Positions 11,638 to 21,926 of a DNA stretch of 64,000 nt are shown here, piece by piece. A model generated the notes under the pieces. The model was not told the origin of the DNA. It saw only the letters and a list, made by a program, of their open reading frames with translations, and did no database searches. Numbering within the stretch: the stretch's first letter is position 1; each line of letters begins with the position of its first letter. This DNA comes from Hypholoma sublateritium FD-334 SS-4 (taxonomy: Eukaryota > Basidiomycota > Agaricomycetes > Agaricales > Strophariaceae): contig KN817609.1 of assembly GCA_000827495.1 (NCBI GenBank), positions 96,708 to 160,707 on the forward strand, written 5' to 3'. The position numbers and the translations under genes are program-made.

Positions 11638-12037
11638 CCACAAATCGGCCTCTGATAAGGACATTCGAGCCGCATATAAACGCCTGAGCAAGAAGTTTCA
11701 TCCCGACAAGAATAAGGACCCAGACGCGGAAAATAGATTCGTAGATATTGCGCGAGGTGCGTACTACATCCTTTAACCAAGNCCGGCTCGCCTGACGTGA
11801 ATACCTGCAGCATACGAGGTTCTTTCAGACGAATCAGTGAGCACTATTTGTCGTGCATGACAAGCATTCGTCTGACGATATGCCTCAAAGAAACGTCAAA
11901 TATACGATAGACATGGAGAGGTGGGACCCACAAGCCGGAATATATAATCACAATGCTAACATGACGCGTATTTCCAGGAAGGACTGAAAGCACACGAGGG
12001 AGGCCAGAATCAGCCAAACCCATTCGACGTGTTTCAG
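11638..12037 (+). pseudogene. Captured J-domain fragment (ER DnaJ, SCJ1-like)
   Basis: Four exon pieces (about 11638-11756, 11811-11836, 11891-11920, 11978-12037) with intact GT..AG introns spell most of a J-domain. They include DIRAAYKRLSKKFHPDKNKD with the catalytic HPD, IARAYEVLSDESKRQIYDRH, and the Gly-rich start EEGLKAHEGGQNQPNPFDVF. The last phrase fits the ER Hsp40 class (Scj1/ERdj3). The fragment lacks its signal peptide and all client-binding domains and runs straight into STE12 sequence. Retained introns show capture from genomic DNA, not cDNA. One ambiguous base lies at about 11782. Confidence 0.85.
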
Positions 12038-12039
12038 AC

Positions 12040-12466
12040 ACTGCGCCATCGCGCTGGGACTCGGCCGCTGCGAACGCTGCGCCGGGCGAGTACACTGCGG
12101 GCGGGTACGGCGCAGACCCGCTCGGGCTGGGAGGCATGGACCTCGCGGTGCCGCTCGGGTACGCCGCGCCGCCCGCGCATCCCGCACTCAACCGCTTCCT
12201 CCTCCCGAACCAGGAGTACGTCACCTGCGTGCTGTGGAAGGGCCTGTACCACATCACGGGCACGGACATCGTCCGCGCGCTTGTATACCGCTTTGAGGTC
12301 TGTCTTTTTTTTTTTTGCGTCTTGTGCCCGTCGACCTGTCGTACTGATAAGGATGACACAGGCCTTTGGCCGTCCAGTGCGCAACATGAAGAAGTTCGAG
12401 GAGGGCGTGTTCAGCGATCTGCGCAATCTCAAGCCCGGCGTCGATGCCTGTCTTGAGGAGCCCAAG
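12040..12466 (+). pseudogene. Captured STE12 DNA-binding domain fragment
   Basis: Two exons split by a 64-bp intron (12298-12361) encode the front of the fungal STE domain: LNRFLLPNQEYVTCVLW, LYHITGTDIVRALVYRFE, then AFGRPVRNMKKFEEGVFSDL and LRNLKPGVDACLEEPK. STE12 proteins are the mating/filamentation transcription factors below the MAP-kinase cascade. The rest of the domain and the C-terminal zinc fingers are absent. The fragment follows the J-domain piece in the same orientation and its frame is open across the fusion point near 12038, so a chimeric transcript is conceivable. Confidence 0.88.
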
Positions 12467-12495
12467 GTGCGGGTGTTACGCCGCTTGCTACGGTA

Positions 12496-12830
12496 CTAAC
12501 GATAGACGGCACTCACCAGGCACAAATCCCGGCAACACTCACGACGGCGAAATGCACAACTAATGTCAGCGTGCACGACACGGCGAGCGGAGAGCGGATT
12601 GGGTGAGGGCGTGCCGTTGGGCAGCGCAACGAGTATCTCAAGGGCTTTTGGGGGGCTGATGGAGAGCTCGGAGCATGGTGATCGACGGGTCGACACTGCT
12701 GAGACGGTCGAGCCTTGCGCAGGCGCACGGCCTCCTCGACGGGCAGTGAGCGCGCGAGTATCGTGTTGGCGTAGCGCTCATCTGTATACGAGACAATCAA
12801 CAAGGATGTACGTCTATATATCAAGTAGTG
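12496..12830 (-). pseudogene. Third captured gene fragment, unidentified
   Basis: Minus-strand coding-like stretch beginning YTDERYANTILARSLPVEEA (about 12720-12790). In another frame it continues as LEILVALPNGTPSPNPLSAR, suggesting an exon with a frameshift or a small intron. It is in the opposite orientation to the two preceding fragments and lies between them and the transposase 3' end. The parent gene is not recognised. Confidence 0.5.
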
Positions 12831-12857
12831 GAATCTATATATCTGAATATATTACAT

Positions 12858-15800
12858 TTACTCATTCTCTTGCATCCCTCCCAAACATGCCATGTCCAGT
12901 CCCATCTTTTCACATACAAAGTACCTACCATTGTGGGGATCTTTAAAAGGCACCATTGCAATGCAGCTAATGATGTTTTTCACCCGGATTACCTCGAGGG
13001 AACTGATGCCTTGGTATTTGCATACCATGAGCGCTCCGCTGGACTCTGTGAGTAAAACAGGATCAGGAGGGCTGTAGATGGACACAAGGGCGAGCGTTTC
13101 CTCGTTTCCGTCCAGTTTAGCTCGAAAAAAATACTGAATCTCGGCAAAACTTGGAGCCTTTGTGACCATATTGCGGAAGAACTAAATCTTGAAATTAGGC
13201 GAGTGTTTCCAAAAGCACTGAATAACCTGAGCTTACCATAACATTCCGTGATATACGAACTTTTTTCAGCCCTTTCGGTGCTTCCTTCCATGCAGTTCGA
13301 ACAAACTGAAGGTTTGGCAGACGGAGCCGTGCCCATTTGTGGAGGGAAAGATTGTGAGTGATCCTAACATTGTGGCTTGCGTAGAAGACTTCAACTGCTT
13401 GCCTTTCTACTTCAGATATTGGATGAGCGCAAGAATCTCCCATCAATAAAACAAAACCATCCCCGATATCTACAGTAGTGCGGGGAACGGACTGAGAGGG
13501 ATCGAGTTCGGGAACCAAGGCAACAAGGGCATTCATTTGTGCTCGTCGAGCTCCATGTTCTGCTAAATTTGCATATGGCTGGGAATGCTGCTTTATTTCC
13601 TCTGTGAGATTTCCGATAGACCGCTCCATTGGCCACTGCGTATATGTACTGCCTGGTCCGAGACGTGGGACTTCCGGGGCAAGATGTAGAAGCGCGTGAA
13701 TGCTCTGCCGACAGAAATGTATGCGAGAAGCTTTACGCTGATAGTAGAGGTCTTCAAATTCTAGAACAAATTGATGTAAAAGAGTATGGGCGTGGACAAG
13801 CTGAGTTTTTGTAACTGAGCGCTGGTGGAGAATGCGAAACCCAGCAACAAGTTTACAGTGGTTTTTCCAGTACTTGGGAGGAAGCAGCCCATAGAACAGA
13901 CCAGGTCCTAAGCCAAAAAGATAAGTCAGGAATTCCCAAGCCTTGTATCCACTGTTCATTTTCTCGGCTGGATTCCGTGGAGGTCTGTCAAAGGAGCCGG
14001 GTAGATAAGGTGTCGCATCAGCCACCCGTTGCCCGTGAGCCTTCCAGATGTCTCCAACAAGAACAAGCCAATCCCATGTTTGCTTGCTGTCTTCTGGATC
14101 ACATTCCATCGTTCCACGCCAGAGTGCAAAAAAAAGAGCGGCGAGGTTGATAATAAGGTGCATGAGATCCCCACCAAAACACCTAGGAACTGAAAGTGTA
14201 CGAGGTAAAGCACTAAAAATACTTGGCCGTGTGATTCCAGTCATTCTCCGCATACGCTGATGCTCTGCTTGGGTCTTTGATTTAAGGATAGAATTTAACC
14301 CCGCAAGATATTCAGAAACTTTGCCGATAGGAAGGTGTTTTGCATCGACGTCACCGTGATTGCATCCACCAACGTCGTAGTTTTCTGGCTTCAATAAAGC
14401 AGGATAATAATGATTAGCTCCTTCTTTCCTTCGTCCTTTCACTGGGCAGTATAACCGACATCCATAAGCCCCAGAGTGCCCAGTAAGCCCATTTAAGTAG
14501 GTGAGGCCAGGTCCGTCGGCTAGTCCCAAAAGAATAAATATGTTTGAAGTGAATGTTTTATTCTCGGCCGCATCCCAGATGGCCAAACCTTCTTTCATAA
14601 GAGCCGAGGCGTGATGAAGACCTGGGAATAAAAATGACTCGACATTGCCAGGTTTATTTGGCCCGGGAAAAAATCCCCCAGGGAATATATAGCGCTTTTT
14701 ATAACGTAGATCCGGTGCGAGATCGAGGATAATCCAAATGTAAATCCAACAATCAGATTGTTTGCTTTGGTAGAGCTGTGCGCCGTCAATTGAAAGCATA
14801 AGAACCATGTCATCATCTCGGATAGCGCCAGATTGGATGCTCTCAAGGTATTCAGACCCATGAAATATATCTTCGTATTCTTCCAGAATAATCTTCTTGT
14901 CGGGTCGGCTAGCTGCTTTTTCAAATAGAGATCGGGTGATATTTCGGCGGTATCGCATAGCCCTGGCACCCTCAGGAGTGCGCCAAAGCGACTGTAGCTG
15001 TGGGCCAATAGGAAGCGTGAGGAACTGACGCTGAGGCACTTTCTTGGTCCCACTGCTTGTTGCGAGCGCCTCGGGATCATAGCGAGGTGTCTGACATTTT
15101 GTGCATGTTTCAAGATGCGAAAACGGCCCAGTGTAAGCCATACAGGTGTTTGGACACATGTCGTGCATAATGGGGTAAACTCCAGTAATTTCTTTGATAT
15201 TTTCTTTGACTTTGTAGAGCGATGGGAGGGGTTCAAAGGCATCACCAAGTTCTCGTGACATAGCTCGATTGAAAACATCGCGTGATTTATTAAAGACCTC
15301 TTCTGATGCTGTGGTGGTGGCAGAAAAAAGTTCTATAGCTGTTCGAAGGCTCCCTTGATTATCAAATGTGAAGATCTCGGTCAATGGGTTCTGTAGTCTA
15401 TCAATAACTTCAGTGGGAAGGCAGTCATCGTCGAGGGAAGCTTGCTGGATGCGTTCCATAAATTGTTGGACAACTTTAAGTTCTTCGAGAGTAGCAATTA
15501 CAGGCGGTGTTTCAAAGTTTTCTTCAAGACCTGGAATCGGAGGATTATCTTCGTGAGGTTGGTTCAAGTCATTATGAGGTGGTTCCTGGGATTGATCGCT
15601 GGCAGCAAGTTCACGAAGGCGAACATCATCTAAGCTGCCCGCATCAGCCGAGTTTTCTCTCTCGTGCTCAAAGTCACCCTATACCGTGCATTTAGTATAT
15701 TATCCATTGCTACACATCACTGTAGTCTACATACACTATTGTAATTTTCATTTTCTAGGCCTGAAGTGTTGTCACCCGGGACATTGCCGTCGTGTCCAAA

Positions 15801-16268
15801 GAGCGGCACCGTCTGTGGCACTGGCACACCGGCGCCTAAATCCTCCAAGTCCTGTACATCTCCCAGATCTTCCCCATTTGGATTCACACCGGGGGCATCC
15901 ACGTCCATTTCATCGCCTAGGTCATGGCCCATCTCTGCTGTATATTCTGTAGTTGATTGTGATGTTGTTTGCTCTTGTCCACGTCGACATGTCAGAGGTA
16001 TGTCAGATCCTGAATGCAGCATTGGAGGGCCGGGAACGGAGAGCGGTTGAGCTTGAGAGTCTTCACCACCGCCAGAGCTTATCGACATTTGGTTTTCCTC
16101 CGCAAAAGCGGTATATGAGCCGATTGGCCCAATTCGGGCTCTAGAATGTGCGTTGTAGGTGGAGCGCGCAACCATTCGCGGCTCTGTGCGACCGCCGCGC
16201 ATGCATTGAGGACAGTCACAGGGGAAACGTGCGGGAGTAGACGAGACGGAGGTGGGGCGCGGAGCCAT
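12858..16268 (-). CDS. Tnp2-family transposase
   Basis: Three exons (15735-16268, 13237-15678, 12858-13181) with 56- and 55-bp introns in phase give about 1,099 aa, normal for this family. The start MAPRPTSVSSTPARFPCDCP precedes a Cys-rich zinc-binding-like motif CDCPQCMRGGR. An acidic Gly/Pro linker follows, then a second Cys cluster (DMCPNTCMAYTG...CTKCQTPRYDP). The Tnp2 core has DDDMVLMLSIDGAQLYQSK, CWIYIWIILDLAPDLRYKKR and GPNKPGNVESFLFPGLHHAS, then GGDLMHLIINL and QWPMERSIGNLTEEIKQHSQ. The C-terminal exon carries FAEIQYFFRAKLDGNEE and YQGISSLEVIRVKNIISCIA. No stop or frameshift is visible, so it may encode a working enzyme. It would act on the 7424/16505 ends in the nucleus. Confidence 0.92.
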
Positions 16269-16488
16269 GTTGGTCGGCAGTCGTTCAAGTTGCGGGAGGG
16301 CCAGCTATGCGAGGTTAGTCGTACGAGCTTTGCATCGGGTTTGCATCGGCTCAGAAGTACTCGATTTCATTTCAATGCTACTTCGATTACTCTACGATCA
16401 AATTGAGGTGTTTCTACACCTACGGTTTGATTTGGTTGTGTAGTGTTGTGCCACGTTATACGATGTTAGCGCGGTTTGGCCCGGATTT

Positions 16489-16505
16489 CCGGATTTCTCA
16501 CTGGG
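16489..16505 (-). repeat. Right terminal inverted repeat of the Tnp2 element
   Basis: On the minus strand it reads CCCAGTGAGAAATCCGG inward. GTTGAGA follows immediately at 16506-16512, duplicating the 7-mer at the left end. Confidence 0.85.
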
Positions 16506-16512
16506 GTTGAGA

Positions 16513-17477
16513 GCTCGGCCCGGTACTAGCTGTGTCTGTTTCTCTACTGTTTCTCAGCGCCAATTTTCTCACGCCACATAGCTGGAATCTGTCACTGATC
16601 TATCCGTCGGTCTCTGGAACGTACATACCTGCCCTACGATCATTGTATGATTGCTGTTTTAGCGTGCCTGTATGGCAAGGAGTGTGCACCATCTGTGATT
16701 AGTCCTTAAGAGGGTTTCTGACAAGTTTCTGAGCAAGGCCGCGGATCGTTGAACCGGCCCGCCGCGGTCGTGTGGTGGCATCGACTCCGAGGACCGTTGT
16801 TACACAAGTGCAGCGCCGTTATCGCACTGGAAATCAGTGAGTAGATATACTGGGTGTATCGTCTGGTGGAGTATAGCGATGCAGGCTGCTGGAAGGTCGA
16901 AAGTCTACTATGAGGACGGAATGCACAAATGGCCGAATTATAACAACGTTCAAGTATTCCAATTTCATGGGTGCCCAGATAGAAATCTGAATAGAAGTTA
17001 CGGTACGTTGGGCACTGCCCCGGTGCGTACAACCCCTTCACAGGCTAAACAGCTGCAATTTGTGTTGCTGTTGCTGTTGCCGTGGAAGTCGGACATTCTA
17101 AATATATGCTGTTGTGTGATCTGCCACCACCCGGCCACAACGCGACACGGTTGTGCACAACGGGGCCCGCCTCGCACGGAGAAACAGCATTATATAAGCA
17201 GAAAGGTGGGCACATAAAGCCGATACGACTGTGTCTGCTGTTTTGGTGTGGAAAGTGGAAGCTGTTACGACCAGAGTCTGGAAAACACGTTCATACAGTG
17301 TGGTCGACCATCCATGAACAGATGTGAATACTAACAGTCAGCACCAGCATTGAGCTCTTGATTGTCCCCTGCTGTTGAGGTGTTTTTAAGTCAGAGCTGA
17401 ATACAGAGGGGTTACTTATAATCAGTCATATTCCCCCGAAACCATACACTCAGTATCCAGAGTAGCCGATTACCTCA
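16513..17477. other. Upstream region of zinc-finger gene copy A; empty hAT site
   Basis: No gene seen. From about 16900 the sequence is a diverged relative of 50110-50287 plus 51543 onward. A single GGAAGTCG at 17084-17091 is the unoccupied counterpart of the site holding the hAT-like element in copy B. From 17146 onward it appears identical to copy B. Likely 5' flank and promoter of the gene at 17478. Confidence 0.6.
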
Positions 17478-18557
17478 ATGAACTTCTCCGATTCGTCGCA
17501 ATATTATCAGGCATACGTCCCAGATTCTACGTCACGGAGAGAAGAACCCATATATTTTCATGCTCCTTCGGATGACCATGAGCAAATGGGCAGTCACGGA
17601 CTCAATGTCCCTGCAGAGTTTGTGGGCTCTATCATCCTCTAATAATATTCGCAAATGTTCATGCTATTCTCGTTCAAGATGGACATGAACAATCTGGACG
17701 AAATTCTAGATCAATTCCTTGCTACGGTGCCGATTGTGAGTTTATATGCTATCCTTCGACTACATAATTCATATCAACGTTTCGCAGCCAGAGATGCTCG
17801 CTGGTTGCGAAGGCCCCCAAGTGCTTGAAGTACAAAGAACCTCGTACTCATGGGGACCATTAAACGAGGAATTGCCAGATGAATATAAATCTTACTCATT
17901 GTGTTCGCCTCAGACGCAGGGGTACGGAACGGGAATCGACAACCAGATATGCAACCATACTGATATGAACTTTGTATGTCGCTTGTTGGTTTTATTCTGC
18001 AACTGTGCTATAATTTCCGAGTTCTCATGCTCCCTTCATTTTTAGAATAGCCGTACCTTTCGTCCCCCCTCGTCCTCAGAGCAGAATAAATTTGCTAATT
18101 TATTTCAGACTGTAGGATACTCGTTCGTAACGGTTTACTGCGACTGATACATTCATACCTAATAGCAAACCCAGGAAGAGCTACTCCCTACAAATATTGC
18201 TCCTCTAGGCAATGAACTAGACTCCACATTTCTACAGGAGCGAAAGCATGACCGTTCGAATTCTTCATCGAGAGGGAGGACAGCCAAAAACACGGATAAG
18301 AGGTTTCAGTGCTCTGAAAATACGTGCACACGGAAATTCACCAGTAAATATCGCTTGATAAGTATGTGCTTGCCGTATGTGTGTGATTGCGCGCTTGCTC
18401 ACAATTATCCCGTTTCTTAGCTCATGTGAACCGGTTCCACAGACCCGCGGGCCTTCAAGTCATATTTCGCTGTGACGAATGCTGCATGTACTTGACTCCT
18501 TACTTCTCTGCCCTGTCCCGTCATCGAAAGAGCTGCGTAAAAACAGTGAGGCAATAA
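17478..18557 (+). CDS. C2H2 zinc-finger protein, copy A
   Basis: Six exons (17478-17621, 17679-17735, 17788-17973, 18046-18111, 18166-18361, 18421-18557) with introns of 52-72 bp give 261 aa. The start is MNFSDSSQYYQAYVPDS. The C-terminus has two zinc-finger modules: C-x4-C...H-x4-H (FQCSENTCTRKF...THVNRFH), interrupted by the last intron, and a C-x2-C...H-x3-C module (FRCDECCMYLTPYF...HRKSC). The N-terminal 170 residues are polar and low in domain signal. It is a putative DNA-binding regulator by fold. It diverges from the downstream minus-strand FunK1 gene. An apparently identical copy lies at 51939-53018 and a diverged one at 32647-33475. Confidence 0.8.
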
Positions 18558-18690
18558 GGCCGATTGACATCCATCCAGCCTCGTTCAGGGCTTCGCGCGA
18601 CAGCTACATATTACAATGAATATTTGTTTATAAAATATATCTAATTTTACCGCCAATAGTGACTGGGTTGTAGGGTTGCAGTGGTACAGC

Positions 18691-19284
18691 TTAAGCGACG
18701 CCGGTCCCCTGGAAGACTCGTCCTGCTACGGTCTTGCCCTGATCAACAAGGGCCTCGAAGCTGGGCTTGAGGAGACGTTTAGGTGGAGGTGAACAAGGAT
18801 ATGGGTTGTTAGCACAGGCGCGCCGGTGTGCTGGACGTGGTATGGGGTAGGTCAACTCGTCGGAATCAATAGGTGCCGCGGAGGATGTACATCGTCTGCT
18901 TCGCGACTGGGAGCCAATATGCAATCGAAGTCGCTGTGAGCGTTGTGTGAGCGCGCCAGCCTCCCACAGCGTGCTCGGGACCCGGGCCGGTGTTTCGTAC
19001 GCCGCAAAATGCGGAAGCCAGTTGGAAGCCAGTGCTGCCTGATTCGAACAGATGAGTGCAGGAAAGGTGACGCGCCGCGGAGGAAGATATCTCACAGGAT
19101 ACGAAGCGCTCTTGAGTCTATGTATACGGGTCCAGGTCTTTCGTTTCAAAGGGACGAGTGAGAGCCGATATTGCACAAATATTGAATATTGAGGCCTTGA
19201 GGGGCCGCACGACTTCGCAAATCCGTTCTGGTCCAGGAGATTTTGTGACAGTAAATTACTGCTTGCGAGCTCAGGACGGCGCAC
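18691..19284 (-). CDS. Unidentified 197-aa ORF, copy A
   Basis: An open frame (MRRPELASSNLLSQNLLDQN...) rich in Arg, Ser and Pro, lying between the 3' ends of the zinc-finger and FunK1 genes. It has no domain, signal peptide or clear intron structure. Its preservation in copy B (53152-53745) says little, because the whole tract is identical. It may be a relic or a chance ORF. Confidence 0.25.
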   Translation of the reverse strand: MRRPELASSNLLSQNLLDQNGFAKSCGPSRPQYSIFVQYRLSLVPLKRKTWTRIHRLKSASYPVRYLPPRRVTFPALICSNQAALASNWLPHFAAYETPARVPSTLWEAGALTQRSQRLRLHIGSQSRSRRCTSSAAPIDSDELTYPIPRPAHRRACANNPYPCSPPPKRLLKPSFEALVDQGKTVAGRVFQGTGVA

Positions 19285-19534
19285 GCGGACTATGTTGGAA
19301 TTGGAAACATGCCAGTACGTCAGACCGAATTAGAAGCTAATTCAGAAGGCGGCGGCGTAGAGAGGTCTTTTTGAAAACGAACTCAGTCGTTGAGGATGAT
19401 AACTTGAACAATAGATACACAAATTTCTTTAAGTATAAAATTAAATACAATAGCTATGATGATATAACTCTGATATTACAGTTACATGAATACAAGGGAG
19501 GGCGGGGGGTGGAAGCTGTCATGAATAAAGTGAA

Positions 19535-21878
19535 TCATGCGGTATCGACGTCTGGGTTGAGACCGCGCGGCGTCTCTCCAATTGCCGCCATAAATCTTTC
19601 GAAGGTGATTCTGCCATTGTAAGTAGTAAAATCGTAGTCTGTATCTTCGTCGTCGCCGGCAGAGCTAGCCTCGCTTATTCCATTGCGGAACATGCGAGAT
19701 AAGGGAGTGATCCATGCACGCCAGAGGTCAGAGAACTCCGGGAGGCAATATTCCATCGATTTCGACGGGGGCATGAATAAAAATGCTAGTTTCAGCTTTT
19801 GTGCGTCCTCTCCGTTCCACTTGGCGAGTTCGGGAGCCGTGACGAGCGCCCCTCTACTGTATTTGTAATGAGCAGCGGCCCAAACGAGAATATAAAAGAA
19901 CGACTCGAGGTCGTGGCGATAAAGGTGGACCGTAGGGGTGGATGAAGGTGCGTCCAGAAGGTCATATGCCATGAAAGGACGCGTTCCTGTGAGGTGATGA
20001 TGGTGGCTATTTCCGGAGTTGATGGCTTCATCCTCGTTTAGCATCGACGCCATATCGAAATCGTTCAATATACCGTGCGATGGCTGAGGTTTGTTGAGCT
20101 CCGGAGCATTTGTTCCAGAGTGCACGAAGTACTGCTCGCTGACTTCGTCTGGCACCCGGTCCGTCTCGCCTGGTCGGTATATCATGAGGTTATTCTCGCT
20201 GATGTCGCGGTGGAGAACTTTCCCGGTTGTGTAGCAATGGTAATGACCTGGATGGAGAACATCAGTCGAGCCTGGCAATAATGTGCGATTCGCACTCACA
20301 CTCAAGGCAGTCAAGGAACGCCTTCTTGAATTCGTCAACGTTACGCGCTTTCCATATGTTGGCATAGCCCGGGTTCACGATGACATGCAGATCGCGGTCG
20401 ATAGTCCGGACATGCTCGTCATCATTTGTGATCTTTCCCGTATCACGAACAGCATCGCGCATTCTCGACCTCGGGAGATCCAATTGAGCAGCCGTATATT
20501 TTGCAGAAAATACCGGTTGGGGAAGGAATTTTCGCCAGTACTCCGGAAGGGCGCCGCGAAGGTGTGAAAGAATTTCGGCTTCCGATTTACGCGTATTGTA
20601 TTGCCAGCTCATCTTGAGCGCGTGTAGGTTGGCGAGAATAATTGCGTCCCGTATACCGACAAGCACTGTAGCGACGCAGGTACCGCGACCTACAATACCG
20701 GAATATCTGTAAATATAGGCGACCAAAGGGAATATATACTGTTTGATGGAGCTGGAGCCAGAGATGGGGAACATGTAGCATTTCTCCTTGGGGCTCGCCG
20801 AGGGTTTCAGGAAAGGAAGAACGGATCGTTCGGTGATGGGTTTACCGGGCTGGGGAGTGACGAGTTTGTATAGGTACGGATCGAAGCCAGCTTGCTTCAT
20901 GGTACACTGACTGAGGGCAAAAAGAGAGAGACCGAGCGATAAAATCCCATCGTCGGTGCTGAAATCGAAAGTCGTCGTTCGCTGGACGGCTGTTCTGTCG
21001 AAGTACCAGATCGTGATCCAGGATTTGTCAATCAGGAAGCCAGTGGTGTAATGTCGGCTTCCTGTAGCTAGGCATTCGAGGGCGTATGTGAAAAGCTGCG
21101 CATCGTCACCGTTGACTGCAATACGCCGCCGTTTCGTATTGTTTTGGGTGGTCGATGTAGCATGCGCGTCGGATATTTGAGAGTGTGGCCTCTTCAAGCC
21201 TCTGCGCGCAGTACCACCTGAAGTAGTGCGTTCCTTTGCATTCGTTAAATATAGACCCTCAGAATGGGTGGCGACCACACCGGAAGAAGACGAGGCGCCT
21301 GAAGACGGGGAAAGATGACGAGCCACATCTTCGCTCTCTGCGATTGGGTCCGGCGCCGGCACCCGAGCATCCTTCTTTTTGAATTCAAAACTACATCGTA
21401 CATCGTCCCACTCGGGCTTGTAGCCTTTGGTTTGCTTGAACATGTCCAACATATCGGGCTTCCTCCTCCTGTCGTGCATGAAGAACAGGTTACTCGAGAG
21501 CTCTCCGTTGCCTTTGTTGTCCCAGAATTCCGTGGTAATCGCTTGGTCTACGTCCAGCCCCAATGTCTGGCAGATACTAGCCACCAACGTCCCAGCCAGC
21601 TTTCGGAACGGAAAATGAAGAGCAGGTTCTCGCTCGCGATTGAGTATCGATGTGTTGTAGTCGGAAATGAAAAGCTCGACATTCGGTGATGTATGGAGCT
21701 TCGATTCGCTAATAGTCGAGATGGTGGCTGCAGAGAGGCCCCAAACCTCCGTCACAAATGTCTTGATATCGACCTCGCGAAGGATATGGCCCTCGACATC
21801 CTTTCGTAACAATGCTTTCATTAAGTCGGCGTTGGCACTGTTGGAACTAGCACTTCTGCTGATCGTTGGTGTAGACAT
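19535..21878 (-). CDS. FunK1-type protein kinase, copy A
   Basis: Two exons (20300-21878 and 19535-20247) joined by a 52-bp intron give 763 aa. ATG at 21878 is chosen because the longer open frame to 21926 begins with GTG, and copy B starts at the equivalent ATG. FunK1 is a fungal expansion of atypical protein kinases. Seen here: an N-terminal helical region, a nuclear-localisation-like KRRR, the motif CHYHCYTTGKVLHRDISENN (HRD catalytic loop, about residue 540), LNDFDMA in place of DFG (about residue 590), and TGTRPFMAYDLL as the activation-segment end. Residues typical of the family are present, so activity is plausible. Its 5' third differs from copy B by about 10%, while the rest is identical. 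Confidence 0.9.
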
Positions 21879-21926
21879 TGAGCCGGAAGCTAAGGAATTG
21901 AGACGTCTATTTAGAAAAGTCGACAC

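Larger units (their letters stand above)
7424..16505. mobile_element. Complete 9.08-kb Tnp2-type transposon with cargo
   Basis: The left end CCCAGCGAGAAATCCGG (7424-7440) and the right end CCGGATTTCTCACTGGG (16489-16505) are inverted repeats with one mismatch. Weaker matching continues for about 45 bp (GCCAAAC, CGCTAA motifs). The 7 bases outside each end are identical, GTTGAGA (7417-7423 and 16506-16512). Inside are two minus-strand accessory genes (7995-10231, 10351-11104), a 1.4-kb block of foreign gene fragments (about 11420-12830) and an intact Tnp2 transposase (12858-16268). The gene content and end structure fit the CMC (CACTA-related) group. All major frames look open, so the copy may be young or active. 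Confidence 0.85.
17146..21080. repeat. 3,935-bp near-identical duplicated tract, copy A
   Basis: Matches 51607-55541 at a constant offset of 34,461, with no difference in the lines I compared; the predicted proteins inside are identical. It is bounded left by mismatches at 17144-17145 plus a small indel further left, and right by the first mismatch at 21081. Outside the tract the two copies are still homologous but clearly diverged. It contains the zinc-finger gene, a 197-aa ORF and most of the FunK1 gene. Confidence 0.9.

Noticed and set aside
12029..12499. 156-codon plus frame through the STE12 fragment
   Set aside because: Wrong frame: the STE12 residues are in another frame with an intron at 12298-12361.
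21878..21926. N-terminal extension of FunK1 copy A (STFLNRRLNSLASGS)
   Set aside because: The upstream frame begins with GTG, and copy B has a stop or no equivalent; the ATG at 21878 matches 56339 in copy B.
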